Of a DNA stretch of 64,000 nucleotides, positions 44,770-56,193 are shown in pieces. The notes under the pieces are model-generated. The model was not told the origin of the DNA. It was given only the letters and a program-made list of their open reading frames with translations, and made no database searches. Both the position numbers and the translations under genes were made by a program. The first letter of the stretch is position 1; every line of letters begins with the position of its first letter. Origin of the DNA: Isoetes taiwanensis (Eukaryota; Streptophyta; Lycopodiopsida; Isoetales; Isoetaceae); NCBI GenBank assembly GCA_021234155.1, contig JAJEKV010000060.1, positions 8,394,323-8,458,322 on the forward strand, written 5' to 3'.

Positions 44770-45180
44770 TAATCAGTCTCTAACTGTTCTGTACATATCA
44801 ATAGCTGTACATATTACTAGAACTGATCTACATTCAAGTACTTTGAGTACATACACATGTAAACAGCTGTTTATCTAGATGGAATGTACATGAATGTGCT
44901 CCAATATATGCACATGTACACATCAGACATTACATAAAATACCTCTAAATGTTCTGCCACAAAACTCAGTACACAACTCCTAATTTTATGTATTTAAGTT
45001 CTACATCTAGGACCCTACACTGTGAATGTACAACATGTATGTAAGAAACACATATATGTATGACATGCAAAACATGGAACTATAAGTATAAAATAACCAG
45101 TACACTCCTACATGTTGTAGCAAAACCTTAAGTGCAGCAATCTACATGTAAATGGATTCTACATGTAAATGGATTCTACA
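44770..45180. repeat. GTACAT/ACATGT-rich cluster, second copy
   Basis: Dense GTACAT, TGTACA and CTACATGTAAATGG motifs, including a 20-bp CTACATGTAAATGGATT direct repeat at about 45142-45178. It mirrors the cluster at 38930-39360 in the opposite half of the transposon. Confidence 0.7.
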
Positions 45181-45229
45181 TTGCAAGAATCCCGGTGCAA
45201 AGAAATTAAACATAAATCATGAAATACCG

Positions 45230-45780
45230 CTACCTCCGGTTGTACACACCCAAGATCTTTGAAATGTTTTCGTCCCATTTGCATGCTCTTGGGCAGATAG
45301 TCCAAAGAGAAATAGAATATGAGAAACAGAAGATATGAAATGAATGCTCGCATGGAGCAACTAGGATAGGTTCATTATTAGCAAAGCCATTACTACAAAA
45401 CACACAACCATGCACAGATATGAATTTTTCTTCAGCTGGAGAGATCACTAAGCTTGTTTTGGGCTGAAGGAGAATCGCTGCAGAATGCATCATGTACTTA
45501 TGCATATCATCAAGCCGCCTGCGGCAAAGACTCAAACCGAACTTTGTGAGCCTCCTCAAGTTCTGCAATCCTCTTTTCACATAACTCCTTTTCCCGAATG
45601 GCTTTCTCCAATGGCTCCTGAATTCTCTTCAGCATTTCTTTCTTCCTGGTTCTATCCCTCATCAAAAGGTCAACCTCCTGCTGCACAGTCTTGATGTCTC
45701 TCTTATTCTGCTTAGTGTCATCGAGAACACTATTGATGTCTTCTTGTATCTGTGCTAGGTCCTCTTCATGTGCATTCTTT
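45230..45780 (-). pseudogene. Coiled coil and RING-like zinc finger of the minus-strand transposon gene
   Basis: A coiled-coil stretch (RIQEPLEKAIREKELCEKRI, ELEEAHKVRFES) reads into a stop near 45510. One base out of frame, the helix continues (RLDDMHKYMMHSAAIL), then a zinc finger follows: CVFCSNGF...CEHSFHIFCFSY...ICPRACKW. The C-x2-C / C-x-H / FH-x2-C / C-x3-C spacing is RING-like. Next to a SUMO protease it suggests an E3-like or protein-binding role. A single-base frameshift separates the coil from the finger in this copy. Confidence 0.5.
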
Positions 45781-46196
45781 CTTCCCCGAAATCTTATTTA
45801 TATTGTCGCAATTCTTTGCTGAATTTTCAGTTCTTCAACCTTGGATGTGTTTGCTAATAAACTCTCCATGACACCTTCTTTTGTAGTTTACGCAAATTCA
45901 AGCTCTTCCTTAGGGTAAAATCCTTGCTGAAATTTAGGAACCTTGGATGTGGATTTAGAGGTCCCAATTTCTTACGTAATAGCAGATTCTTTTGCTCCTC
46001 CCTTTGCCAAATCTTTGGCCAAAACTTTAAAAGTATCCCAATCTACTTTTTACACAATTGAAGGGCAAATGCACGAGCAAAGTACTTTCAGTACATGGCG
46101 ATTTGTGACCTCCCCGCTTATCAAAAACAATTTCATAATGTTTGTAGAAGTTCTCGCCCACTCGGCTTCATGCTAGATTCTTTGAACCCCTCAGAT

Positions 46197-46390
46197 GTCT
46201 TTGGGCCCCAATGCTCGGTCCATTATCTGTTGTAAATCTGGAAAAATGTCATCCGTGCATTGACACATCTTACATGCTTTGCTTCCACAACAACGGGTTC
46301 TTCACAAATAAGTCTTCTTTTTGGCCCCGGGTTCCTCGAAGTTTGAACCTTCCTCTTGTTTTTTTCGGCTTTCTTGCTAGAATCAACCAT
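46197..46390 (-). pseudogene. N-terminal piece of the minus-strand transposon gene
   Basis: ATG at 46390 starts a basic stretch (MVDSSKKAEKNKRKVQTSRN, then GPKRRLICEEPVVVEAKHV) resembling a nuclear localisation signal. In another frame DDIFPDLQQIMDRALGPKD follows. Frame changes show decay. The position ~350 bp inside the right TIR fits a gene start. Confidence 0.4.
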
Positions 46391-46734
46391 TTTCAAATTT
46401 TTGTTTAATCTGGGTGACTTCCTAAGGCAAAAGGCCCATTGCTTGATTTGGGCAAGGATTTCGAGGAAGAAGACTAGTTACAATCGAATTACTTAGTTGA
46501 TCACTCACAAACACAAAAATTGGACGGCGGCAAATTTTTTTTCCTAAAACAGAAACACTTCGCAATCTCCCCCTCAATGAAGGTCCGCTCGTTTGCCACT
46601 GCCACTCATAATTTTGAATTGCTGACGTGGCTATTCCTAATCATTGCATATCCCAACTAACTAAAATTCAAAAAAATAACAAAAACGGGTGCCTACATGC
46701 CCTACATTATACATAATGTAAGGGCATTTTTTTT

Positions 46735-46759
46735 AGACACCCTAGCTTTCTTTTACCCC
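46735..46759 (-). repeat. Right terminal inverted repeat of the 8.9-kb transposon
   Basis: 25 bp, the exact inverted copy of 37900-37924. Confidence 0.92.
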
Positions 46760-48638
46760 TCCGCCGCATGGCTGGGCAATTTTTCAAGCCCCCAATTGTA
46801 TGCCTCTATAACCTCTTCAGATTTGGACATAACAGAGGGGCTGGACATTCCCTTGCTTTTACTCTCTGTATAGCCCCCTCAACAGTCCAGCGGCAGAGTA
46901 ATTATGGGGGGTGTTCGAAATTTTTCCTTGAAGACCTCTCCTATTTCTTCAGATTTAAGCAATAATCTTCAATAAGCTTTCGAAGCTCAAGAACAGTGAT
47001 CTCCAATCTGCTTGCAAGTGCCATAGTATCCTGCTTCAAATTCAAAATTAGGTAACCTGTTGTCTTTTGTAGCAATAGGTTAAAAATATGAAAGATGCAT
47101 TGCGCTCTATTCATGCATTTGTGCGATTTCGAGCATGTCCGTCCTCTTTATTAAATCCTTTTGTGCTATTGCAAAAGAAAAAAGAGAGAAACCGAAGCGA
47201 AGAAAAGAAGAGGAGTTAAACTGTAAATTTGTGGCGAATATGGACATTTTGCTCAGGTAAGGCGAATATAGGAAGCTGAAAATAAACAAGGTGCTGCGCA
47301 CGGAGGGTTGCCCTCCATGGCCGAAAAAAAAAAAAAAAAAAAAAAAACCCTAGTAAAAAGCACACCAGAAGACTTTGGCAAGGTGACAACCAAATTACTT
47401 GTTACTTGTTTTTTTTTGCAATGCAAACAATTAGATTACTTGTTATTTTTTTATTGTTGTTAGAATGGGTTATTTTTAAGTGGTATTTTTTAGCCTTTAA
47501 GAATTTGTCTATATCTCAATGCTTGATCATGGTTTCACACCTAAAGGTCGGTCTTACACCATACAAATTGATATGGTGACATCAAATATGCATGTTCCAA
47601 AATGTTGACAGAGTGAATAAGATAGAATCCTGTAATCATCTAGATACACATTTGATTGGGCTTCAACATACAAGCAAGTAATTCCTATCTAGACATTTGT
47701 GAAGGAAAGCCAGCCAAAAAGAATATTAGACATTTTCCTTACATTTGACTATTAGTAATTTTGGAATGATGTTTGCTCTCAAAATCCTCAAACTAGATCC
47801 TTTTATTCTTCTCTTGACGCATGTGCAACCAATAAATGCAACCAGAAGTTTACGCACCTAGCCCTTCCGGACGCATTGGCAACCAATAAATGCAACCAGA
47901 AGTTTTTCGCACCTAGCCCTTCTGTCTCATGGATACCTCCAAATCTCGGTAACATTTACTTAAACGGCTCAAAGCTAGATTTTAGAGTCGGGTTTTCGCG
48001 CTTTGCCCTCTTTCGCCTCAATCGAAACTCGATTCAAAGAGGAAGTCGCTATATTGAATTTTCCCGGACCGTCAATGTGAAAATTGAAGATAACGCAAAA
48101 TTTTGAAGTAGCAAAAGACGGTGATAGGCTAGAATTGCAGAAACTTTAGCACCCCAATCTACATTTTGTAGATAGTCGGATCGACTCAAATAAACAAGTC
48201 TTTGTAGTCTCAACAAATACTTAGTTCCCCGAATCTACAAATGCATTTGGTATCGGTATGCATCATTGTGATGTTAAAACACATCATATGGCTACATTCT
48301 TGGTTACAAAAGCACTATGCATAAATTGGCGGGGACTTTTCTTTGGGCTAAAATCTAAGAGCCTCAATCTTTCAAGCATCCGATCCCGTAGATAGAGCAA
48401 CAAGTCGGTTTTAGTCCATTCAACTCTATGATGACTACCTGACTTTGCAACTTTTTTTGATATCATCTTGCCTTGAATCTGGAAAGTCCAAATGAAGAAC
48501 ATGCTATTAATGAAGGCCAACAAGTAAAATTATGTGGAGGTTGGTAATAGCAAATTATGCTATGGCATTGTGTTGCTTGCTCGTGTTGCATTTTACGTTG
48601 CATTATGTTATATGCAAGTTCTAACATTATGTAAGACA
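46760..48638. other. Intergenic relic DNA with a 54-bp duplication and a poly(A) tract
   Basis: No gene recognised. It holds a GGTGCTGCGCACGGAGGGTT hairpin element (47285-47316) followed by A24 (47324-47347), and a tandem duplication (47825-47932, period 54, starting GCAACCAATAAATGCAACCA). Confidence 0.5.
47285..47316 (+). repeat. Arm of a ~30-bp inverted repeat pair (other arm 56318-56347)
   Basis: ACAAGGTGCTGCGCAC(G)GAGGG followed by TTGCCCTCC. The complement lies at 56318-56347. Each arm also contains a small palindrome (GGAGGG-TTG-CCCTCC). Confidence 0.7.
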
Positions 48639-48667
48639 CTAGAAAAAGTGCCCAACGTTGCTGGGCT
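48639..48667 (-). mobile_element. Helitron 3' terminus (minus orientation)
   Basis: On the minus strand: GCCCAGCAACGTTGGGC hairpin, ACTTTTT, CTAG, then T. The element body would lie to the right (48.6 kb upward) on the minus strand and could include the accA and PPR fragments, which are on that strand. Its 5' TC end was not found. Confidence 0.6.
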
Positions 48668-50167
48668 TTCTGTCAGGCATAATTTCTAGGCAAATGTGAT
48701 GTTGTGCGAATGAACGTTTAATGATTGATTAGAATGTGATATCAATCATATCTATAGGTTATGCAATAACCCCTTGTTACTCTTTAGAAAGCAAAGGCCA
48801 ATGTTATAGTTCACAATGGTTAAATGATGTATTTGAATAAGAGTTGACCCCCCAAAAAAAAAAAAAAAAAAAAAAAAAACCAAAAAAAAAAAAAAACCCA
48901 CTTGCAAGGGGATTGCGTGATCCTTGCGATTTAAATTAATAGATTCGATTTTATAGGAATCTGACAATTAAGTGCAATGACTAAAACAAACGCGTCAAAT
49001 AGCAAAGACTTGTATATATAGGTGCCATTTATAATGCAAAAGATCAAGAAGAATTTCACGTGACTTTATGGGAACACTCAACATCTCCATGTCACCTCAA
49101 CTTTTCACAACAAACATTCACATTTTTAACTTCAGAAGCTACCACAGAAAACATTTGAACGTACTTCAGGATATACCACAGAAAACATTTGAACGTACTT
49201 CAGGATATTGTGCATCGTATCACAAGAATCAAAATGTTCAATAATCGCCTCTTGTATCTTTAATAAAACACACACTTGGTACTTTTAAAATGCTACAAAG
49301 GAGAATTTATTTGTCATCTTAGCAACAGTCTATTCTGATTGCAGCTTCTTGTCAATTGCAAACAATTAAACAACATCCCCCAAGCATTAGGGCAATAATT
49401 ATGGTAGTAGAATTGGAACAGATCAAGAGGGGTATCAGAAATAAAGAACAATAATAATGCAAGGAGAGAAGTAATAAAGGAGACCAAGAATGAATTTTTA
49501 CCACAAAAACGACCTCACATTATCAGAGTGCGTAGTTCATGTGTAGAACAGCTGAATAAATCTTGCTTATCTTCTATTATAGAATATGTACAGATAATTT
49601 TAGTACAGAGGAGATATTATGTGTAACAATAAGCTGCATGAACAACAACATAGTTGGTCTACAAATCTGAACAGAACCATTATTCATATCAAAAGTGGGT
49701 TGTTTATAGAACGCTCGTTCGAGTATTTTGCAGCGTCTCTAAGCTTATATCTTCCTGGTTAGATACGCATTTCTTGTTGGCAGATGGCACTTGAGCAAGG
49801 CATCTACAATGAAAATTGCCATACTCCACAGGCCGTTTATTAACATGGTCTAATTTGAGGTGGTGAATCATTAGCTGTTCTCCAAAGGATAGGCGCACAA
49901 GCATCGTGGTGCATGTAAAGAAAAACCGCCAATGTTCAAAGGCGCGAAAATATATACATATATAGCATAGCTAGTGTATACCAAAGGCTAAGCAATAATA
50001 CCAGTAATACTAATTAAAACTACTCTAAGAAAAATATATAGAGGAAGATGAAGAACAATCTTTAGGAATACATCATAAATGTAACGCATAGATCACTTCC
50101 ATAAATGCATGTCGGGCAGTAAGATATTAGCAATTATTGGAATAAAAGAGAACGCAGAATGAGTACA
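48668..50167. other. No recognisable gene; long A-rich tract
   Basis: Contains an interrupted A tract (48856-48896) and AT-rich sequence. A 42-bp direct duplication of ACCACAGAAAACATTTGAAC-type sequence occurs at 49142-49205. No gene is supported. Confidence 0.5.
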
Positions 50168-50690
50168 CAACATTTTCAAGGATTAGCATCTTGTTCGCAC
50201 AGCCAATTGCAAGTGCGTCTCCAGAGCCATTTTCACCAATGACAGTCGAGATAATTGGAACCTTCAATCCAAACCTTTGTCGCAGATTGGCAGCATTCGC
50301 CTCACCCTGGAGAAAATATGAAGTCAAAAACATTGATTGCCAAGTCGTATCGTCATATGTACTGTACCTGACCACATTCTTCGGCTTCAATTCCTGCATA
50401 TGCAACAGGAGTATTATCAAATGTAAGGAAATCCATGCCGCCTTTCGATGCCTCGTCATTCTCAGTGCCTTGCGATACCTTCAAAATACAAATGCACAGT
50501 AAGATCTCAAGACATGTTAAACAATATAGATAAGGAATCAAATACTAAAGAGGCCCTACCCATTAGGTGTAGGCATTGTAAATTTACGATAAATCTTCTT
50601 GTGTTCCTTCCCTTTTGCTGCCCAATAAACATGAAACTCATGCCATCCATCATTTCGGTCCTCATGACCATAGCTAGGTCATGATATCCT
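50168..50690 (-). pseudogene. accA: accA-like fragment (plastid acetyl-CoA carboxylase, carboxyltransferase alpha)
   Basis: Three exon-like pieces in the right order with splice-type borders. (1) About 50688-50555: GYHDLAMVMRTEMMDGMSFMF, IGQQKGRNT and, one frame off, MPTPNG. (2) 50478-50368: YRKALRM then, shifted, [18 protein letters not shown]. (3) 50306-50168: [40 protein letters not shown]. These match the conserved accA core, whose product transfers carboxyl from biotin to acetyl-CoA in plastids. Frameshifts and changed residues (GENGSGDA for GEGGSGGA) show a pseudogene. The introns are retained, which argues for DNA-level capture, not retrocopying. Confidence 0.75.
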
Positions 50691-51594
50691 GCAGAGTTGA
50701 GCCAACATGGGGCACATTATAATAAGAGCTGATTCAAAGGGAAACAATGCATGCCTTATCAGTCATATTGAGGACATGGTTCAGACTGCAACATGTTTCT
50801 TGAAATGTTCAATGGCAGATCTTCTGAATCCACAACGCCCTTAATGATGAATACCCTAGTGTCACGAGTTGCAGTGAATGATCCACCCAAGAAATGATAC
50901 TTGTTGCATGTCTTATAACCCCATGAACAATTGACAATGTTGACAGATGTAGTCAGATAAAAGAAAAAGTGGCATTTTTAAATGAATGTTCTAAAGGCAC
51001 CAAACTGAATGCCAATCTACGTATGAATGAAACTGAATGCCAAACTGAATCACGCTGGTTGCAACAGTAGCAAGCCTTAGAAGTGCCAGTTTGTTCTTCA
51101 AACAGATATGCATCATGAAAGATGCATGGACAAAAAACATGAAACGCAGGACGACATATGTGCAGCCACCAATTCCTAGCTAAGCTGTCAATTGTCATTG
51201 AGCCAAGACGCCAACCATCTATAAATCATATTTATCCGGGAGAAGGACCAAAGCTATACAGAGAAGATAACAACGGAGTTTATGGTAGGACAACCACCTG
51301 TATAATAAATATTGATGTGAGGTTAAAGGATTCCTGTTGATATTGATTGTTTGCCACAGAAAGCATGACCAGGGACATGTCAATGCAATCGTGTGCAAAT
51401 TTGTGATGTTCTGCCCATTCAATTAGACAGTGGGCACTGGATAATATATCAGAAGTTGCAATGACCTCAAAAACTTGTTGGAAAACTAAAGCTCCATAAT
51501 CGACGCATTTGAATGCTTCGCGCTCCAAAGATTGTTTACCTATTCCGAGTTTTCCTTGCAAAGATAGATTTCCAAGCACCGAAAAGATAACTTC

Positions 51595-51717
51595 AACTAT
51601 CATCTTCAATGCCGAGAAGTGCATTTTTGCCTCACCAAGTGATCCACATTTCGCATACATATCAACCAAAGCACTGCCAACCAAAGGAGATGTTTGAAGT
51701 CGTCTTTGGGCTGCCTA
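51595..51717 (-). pseudogene. Pentatricopeptide (PPR) repeat fragment
   Basis: SPLVGSALVDMYAKCGSLGEAKMHFSAL is one classic P/L-type PPR motif of plant organelle RNA-binding proteins. Only about one repeat is recognisable; flanks are in other frames or unrelated. It is on the same strand as the accA fragment. Confidence 0.65.
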
Positions 51718-51960
51718 TCTGACACTTTTGGAAGCCTGTATGCCAAGCTTTAATGATCCATCGTATGCATAGAAAAGCCCAAGAACCCAGGAGCGAAGCT
51801 TGTTGAGCGGTCTTTGTGCAGCTAAGGGCCTAGGAAGAAGCTGGAGCTACAGCACCCACCATCGCCAGAACACCACCAGTTATCCGGTTTCCAAGAGTGC
51901 TGCCCACTAACACAAGTGACCGAGCATTTACAGACAATAATGGGTTTTTAGCAGTCATCG

Positions 51961-52045
51961 GCATATTCTGGGCATATACTGGCATATACCTAGAATATGC
52001 CACAAACCCCACATAAACAAGGGTTTGCCCCCTTAGGGGCAACCC
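51961..52045 (-). repeat. Dispersed palindromic repeat, copy 2 (inverted)
   Basis: Minus-strand version of the GGGTTGCCCC...GCATATGCTGG repeat seen at 36574. Confidence 0.8.
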
Positions 52046-53700
52046 AAAAATATAATGGGTTTTTGACTGGATTTGAAGGCATGCAGGTCTGGGCTATTGT
52101 GAAATTTTCCAAAAACATTTGACTCTTAGATGTAGTATATCTACACTTTAAACTTATCATTGGAAGAGCTATTATACACCCTTCAGGATTATCATTGGAG
52201 CACTGGAGTGCTGCAAAGAAATACACCACTTAGGATAATTCATTTAACAATGTGGCCTCTAGCCTTTACCTTTCAAAAAAATACCATGGCTCATTAGCTT
52301 GACATGCTTGCAATGCTGTGCCTATGCCACCGAGGTAAGGCTACAAAACAGTTTGGAGACTACTTTATGTTACGGTACAAAGGCATAGCACTCACTCGAT
52401 CAGTTCAATATTGTAATTAATTTGAAAATGTAAGGCATAACATTTTCAAACATATGTTATATCAGTCATACTCAGTGTCTATTTCTTTTCATACAATTTG
52501 CCTACTTTGTTTGACGAACCAGCTATTGTCATTGCACGCCTAGATTTCTTCTCAGTTATGCACCATTTGGGAGTCTAATAAAGTTTCCCTTTATATCTTG
52601 CTAATTATTACATGATGCTGATTTTGGAAAATCACGATGGCAGCTAATCTTACAGCTACAATGAGCCATGCAACCCAGGCAATCAATTGTAAATCTCAGA
52701 GGTATTGGGTTCAACATATGCCTATTATGATGACACAAGCAAAAACCCCCTGGGAACTGAAAATTTTGCATCCTAAAAATATGCCTTTGTAATGATGTGA
52801 GCCAAAGAAGGAATTGGGAACTTTGAAATTGAAAGAATCTCTTTATATAAGTGTTTTCCTTATGCCCTTGCTTAGGGAGGGATTGACAGTGATTAAGGAA
52901 TTGTCTTGAAAATTATTGCAGGACGGTTGTTACATGGCAGTTTCTCCTTAAAATATGTTCTTCGCAGTATCTAACATAGTTTGCCATGCTCTTTTTGCAA
53001 GTTTGCATCAGTTTCCAGTTGGTTGCCATGGGCATGTTCAATTTGCAAAGAATATTTCATGTTTGTATATTGCACTGTAATATTATGGTTTTTAATGTAA
53101 ATACTAAGTTCTCTATAGATTCCAGTTCAAAATCAAAATGTGTCATCAGACTTGGGTGTTTCTACTCTGTCAAAACCATCCTTCTCTTAAAGAAATATTT
53201 TTGGAAAGATGCTATAATGCCTTCTGTTAATTAGATTTCCACTCAATTGTAGTTTTGAGCGCAACAGTTAGGCAATAGAATAGAGCAGCTGCCCTAATCC
53301 GTTGCCACAATTTATGATGTCTATTGTACATTTTGACCTATCCTTTGGTATTTACATTTTCTACAAAAACAAGAAATCTAATTAGTTCATATTTATGCGA
53401 ACTACTACCATTTCTATAAGCGAAATATTAGACATATTACTTGCTCAAAGATTGTGAGTGATTTATTAAATTGAACTATCTAGATGACATTACCTTTGAA
53501 CAACGGAATGTTTCTGGGTATCATTAGATATTACAATCAAACTCTGTGCTTACCAACTATGATTGCGATGCTACATAGCTTTAAGGTGTCTAATTTGTAT
53601 CCATATTATATATATCAAGGCTGCTTAGTTGTAGATCGCCATTTATCTCCAATGAAGGTTATGCATGCTACACTGATCTAGAAAGCCAAATTTACACATA
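52046..53700. other. No recognisable gene
   Basis: AT-rich sequence with no long or domain-bearing ORF on either strand. Confidence 0.5.
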
Positions 53701-53709
53701 ACCCCTATA

Positions 53710-53743
53710 GCCTAGTGACGTTGGGCGCTTGGTTTTTTACTAG
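53710..53743 (+). mobile_element. Possible Helitron 3' terminus
   Basis: Imperfect hairpin GCCTAG-TGACG-TTGGGC, a T-rich stretch and CTAG. The next base is A, not T, so the call is weak. Confidence 0.3.
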
Positions 53744-53844
53744 ATAAGAATGTTCATAAAACATCCATCAAAATATAAACAACATATATGTTCATGTGTG
53801 ATGTTTTATTGTGGTTGGCTCATCATTTGCAGTTTTTCAATTTA

Positions 53845-53873
53845 TGTACAGCAATGCTGGGCACCTTAACTAG
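53845..53873 (+). mobile_element. Helitron 3' terminus
   Basis: Hairpin TGTACAGC-AAT-GCTGGGCA (one mismatch, one wobble), CACCTTAA, CTAG at 53870-53873, then T. It lies 130 bp after the possible terminus above, so the two may be nested or a duplicated end. Confidence 0.55.
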
Positions 53874-53966
53874 TAGAAGGTAAGGCTGATAACCAAAAAT
53901 GCGTGGCCGAGGCTGTACGTCCGAGGCCAGGTATTTGGCCCGTAAGGCCATGGAGGAGAGCAGGGT

Positions 53967-54194
53967 GTGCACTCAACGGAGCAGGATCTTGATGCGCTGA
54001 TTATTGAGAAAGAGGAGACTGTTTGCAAGGTGAACCTAGAGGGCAAAAGTCTGAGGCAAATCAAGAAGATTGCAAAGGAGCTATCAAAGAAATGTTCAGA
54101 AAGACCTGAAGCAGTGTGTGGGGAATTTCCTGAAACATCTAAGCAGGCGGACCTGTTTGCAGATTCTCAGGGAATCAAAGATGCAGATTCTTAG
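53967..54194 (+). other. Unidentified open stretch, possible gene fragment
   Basis: 75 codons with a charged helical look (VNLEGKSLRQIKKIAKELSKKCSERPEAV). No family is recognised and there is no promoter or splice evidence. Confidence 0.2.
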
Positions 54195-54652
54195 TGTGCA
54201 AGGTTAAACCGAAGAACTGCATCACAAATGTAACATAGTCGATAAGGAAAACATGTTGGAAGAGAAAAGTCTTAATGATCTCAAGAAAAAGTTGAAGGGA
54301 AAACTGGCTTTGAGGACGAAGGACAATGTAAGTTGCAAGAGTAAAGGATAAAGAGGCGATTGATGGTCTTGTTTTTCTCATCCTTGTTTATTTTCTATGA
54401 CAGGAAGCACCAGCAACAATGGTTCATGGCTTATCAGAAAACAAGAGCAGGGCCAATATCCAAGCTCAACATTAGAGTATATCACTTAATGTATTATACG
54501 GCAAGCACCAATATGTTTGCATGGAGGGGCATCATTGTTAAGTGCCGAGAGCAATTGCTAATTTGCGATTACTACTGGACTATTTATTTTTCTTCCCATT
54601 TCATCAAATGATGAAATATTTCTTTTGTAAAGTTCAAAAAATTCTAAAAAGC

Positions 54653-55406
54653 TTACCGGGTGCTGGCTATTCATGACACACTGCCCCCTTCAGGTAAGTG
54701 GTCTTTGCAGCTTCCGGGTTCTCGATGGCGCTCGGTTTGGACGTGGACATGGAGCTCACTTCCCCCACCGAAGGTTAGGGTGCTTCTGTGGCAGGTGGTG
54801 CACCGCTGTATCAGGGTGAATGCCCTTGTGAGTCAATTTAGGCCGGATGTGAGCCCTCCCTGCCCTTGTTGTGGCCTTCATCGTGAGACTGTGGAGCATT
54901 GTCTGGTTTTATGCCCTCACTTGCAGACTGCCTGGGATTGGGTTAGGGCTCTGTTTCAAGTGAGATTGACTAGCCAGCAGTTGCTGCTTCATGTGTATCC
55001 TGGTGCTTGGCCACTCTTGCGGCAGCAAGCCTTGCATCTGTGCGTGGCTTGGTTGGTGTGGCTGATTTGGAAGCGACGGCGGTTGTGGATCTTTCCGGGG
55101 ATTTAGCAGCCTGCAGCCTCTCTGATTCCTCGACTCAAGTACAAGCTATTTCAAAGCTTTCTGGTGTTCCCGGGATTAGTAGAGCGGAAGTTTGCCATTT
55201 GGCGGGACTTCTTGGGTATTGTAGATGGTGATGGTCGGTTTGTACAGCCAGGGGAGTTGCAGTTTTCAATGAGTTTGTTATGGAGTGTCGAGGTATCATT
55301 GTCTCTTTGGGGGCGCTTCTCCTTCCTCCTCACTTGCTTTGTAACATTACCATTCTTTTAATATATTGATGACACAGTTCTTCAAAAAAAAAAAAAAAAA
55401 AAAAAA
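54653..55406 (+). mobile_element. 5'-truncated LINE (non-LTR retrotransposon)
   Basis: Encodes the zf-RVT end of a plant LINE ORF2 (PPPKVRVLLWQVVHRCIRVN, CPCCGLHRETVEHCLVLCPH, TAWDWV), then a degenerate tail. It ends in A23 (55384-55406). A 10-bp target duplication TCTAAAAAGC flanks it at 54643-54652 and 55407-55416. 5' truncation, poly(A) and target duplication are the signature of target-primed reverse transcription. Confidence 0.9.
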
Positions 55407-55629
55407 TCTAAAAAGCGTTTCCTTCACCATACACCTACTTTTGCATGTTCCTTTTGTCTGTCTTATGTTCCTAAATGATGTCGCTATTCATTGCAGACAT
55501 CGGTCTCTTTTGTAGTCGAATAAACATTCAATATGGTCTAGAAATCATGATATTTCATTTATGGTCACGCTTTGGTGAAGCTATATAGTTGGTGGCAGTT
55601 TTCGCAACATATATAATGTATTTTTTTTT

Positions 55630-55717
55630 GGGTTGCCCCTAGGGGGGCAAACCCTTGTTTATGTGGGTTTGTGGGCATATCCAGATATATGCCGGCATAT
55701 GCCTGGCATATGCTGGG
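55630..55717 (+). repeat. Dispersed palindromic repeat, copy 3
   Basis: GGGTTGCCCCTAGGGGGGCA... with GTTTATGTGGG and CATATGCCTGGCATATGCTGG, as at 36574. Confidence 0.8.
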
Positions 55718-56193
55718 TACACTGTGGCTTTATAAATCTTTAGCAAATATGAACAGAATAGTTCATTTTATATATTTGGTTGTTCGACCAATATTACAAA
55801 TTGAGAGAAGACTTAGTACATTTTCGATGTCCCTTTTGTCCCCCAATTTAGTACTAAAATCAATAAAGGTGGTTGGAAATCTTGGAGGCAATTTCAAATT
55901 TAGAAAACAAAAATAGCAATAAAAAATCGAATTCCTTAAATCTTGGAGAACCGGGCTACAACGTGCATGTATTGAGCCCCGATAAAGAAAACTAAAACAC
56001 CAACGAAATCATCATTCTTGCTTCTCGTCTTTCGATATGTTCAAGGTTTGAATGGAACCAATAGATTGTGTTTCTTTTTCCTATTTGCAACATTCAATTT
56101 GTGAGTTATTAGCGTATTTGAATGCCTTGCCCTATGAACTATGAATTGGGCATGGAAATAGCATTCCACTGATATGTTTGAGTCCAGTTTTTT

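Larger units (their letters stand above)
37900..46759. mobile_element. 8,860-bp DNA transposon with DDE transposase and Ulp1-type protease
   Basis: Perfect 25-bp terminal inverted repeats (37900-37924, 46735-46759; GGGGTAAAAGAAAGCTAGGG at the start) bound two convergent genes. The plus-strand gene is a DDE-type transposase with a two-part zinc-binding N-terminal region. The minus-strand gene carries a coiled coil, a RING-like finger and a C48 protease. Just inside each TIR is a TACATT...AATGTA palindrome (37926-37943 and 46703-46720). No target duplication is visible. The transposase resembles a family known mainly from animal genomes with HNNSQ/SDGCAxQ(F/Y)K/HGK motifs. I cannot assign it to a named plant superfamily. 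Confidence 0.8.

Noticed and set aside
37899-46763. Target-site duplication of the 8.9-kb transposon
   Set aside because: Flanks (…CTGTAC and TCCGCC…) do not match for any length from 2 to 10, whether the TIR is taken to start with three or four Gs.
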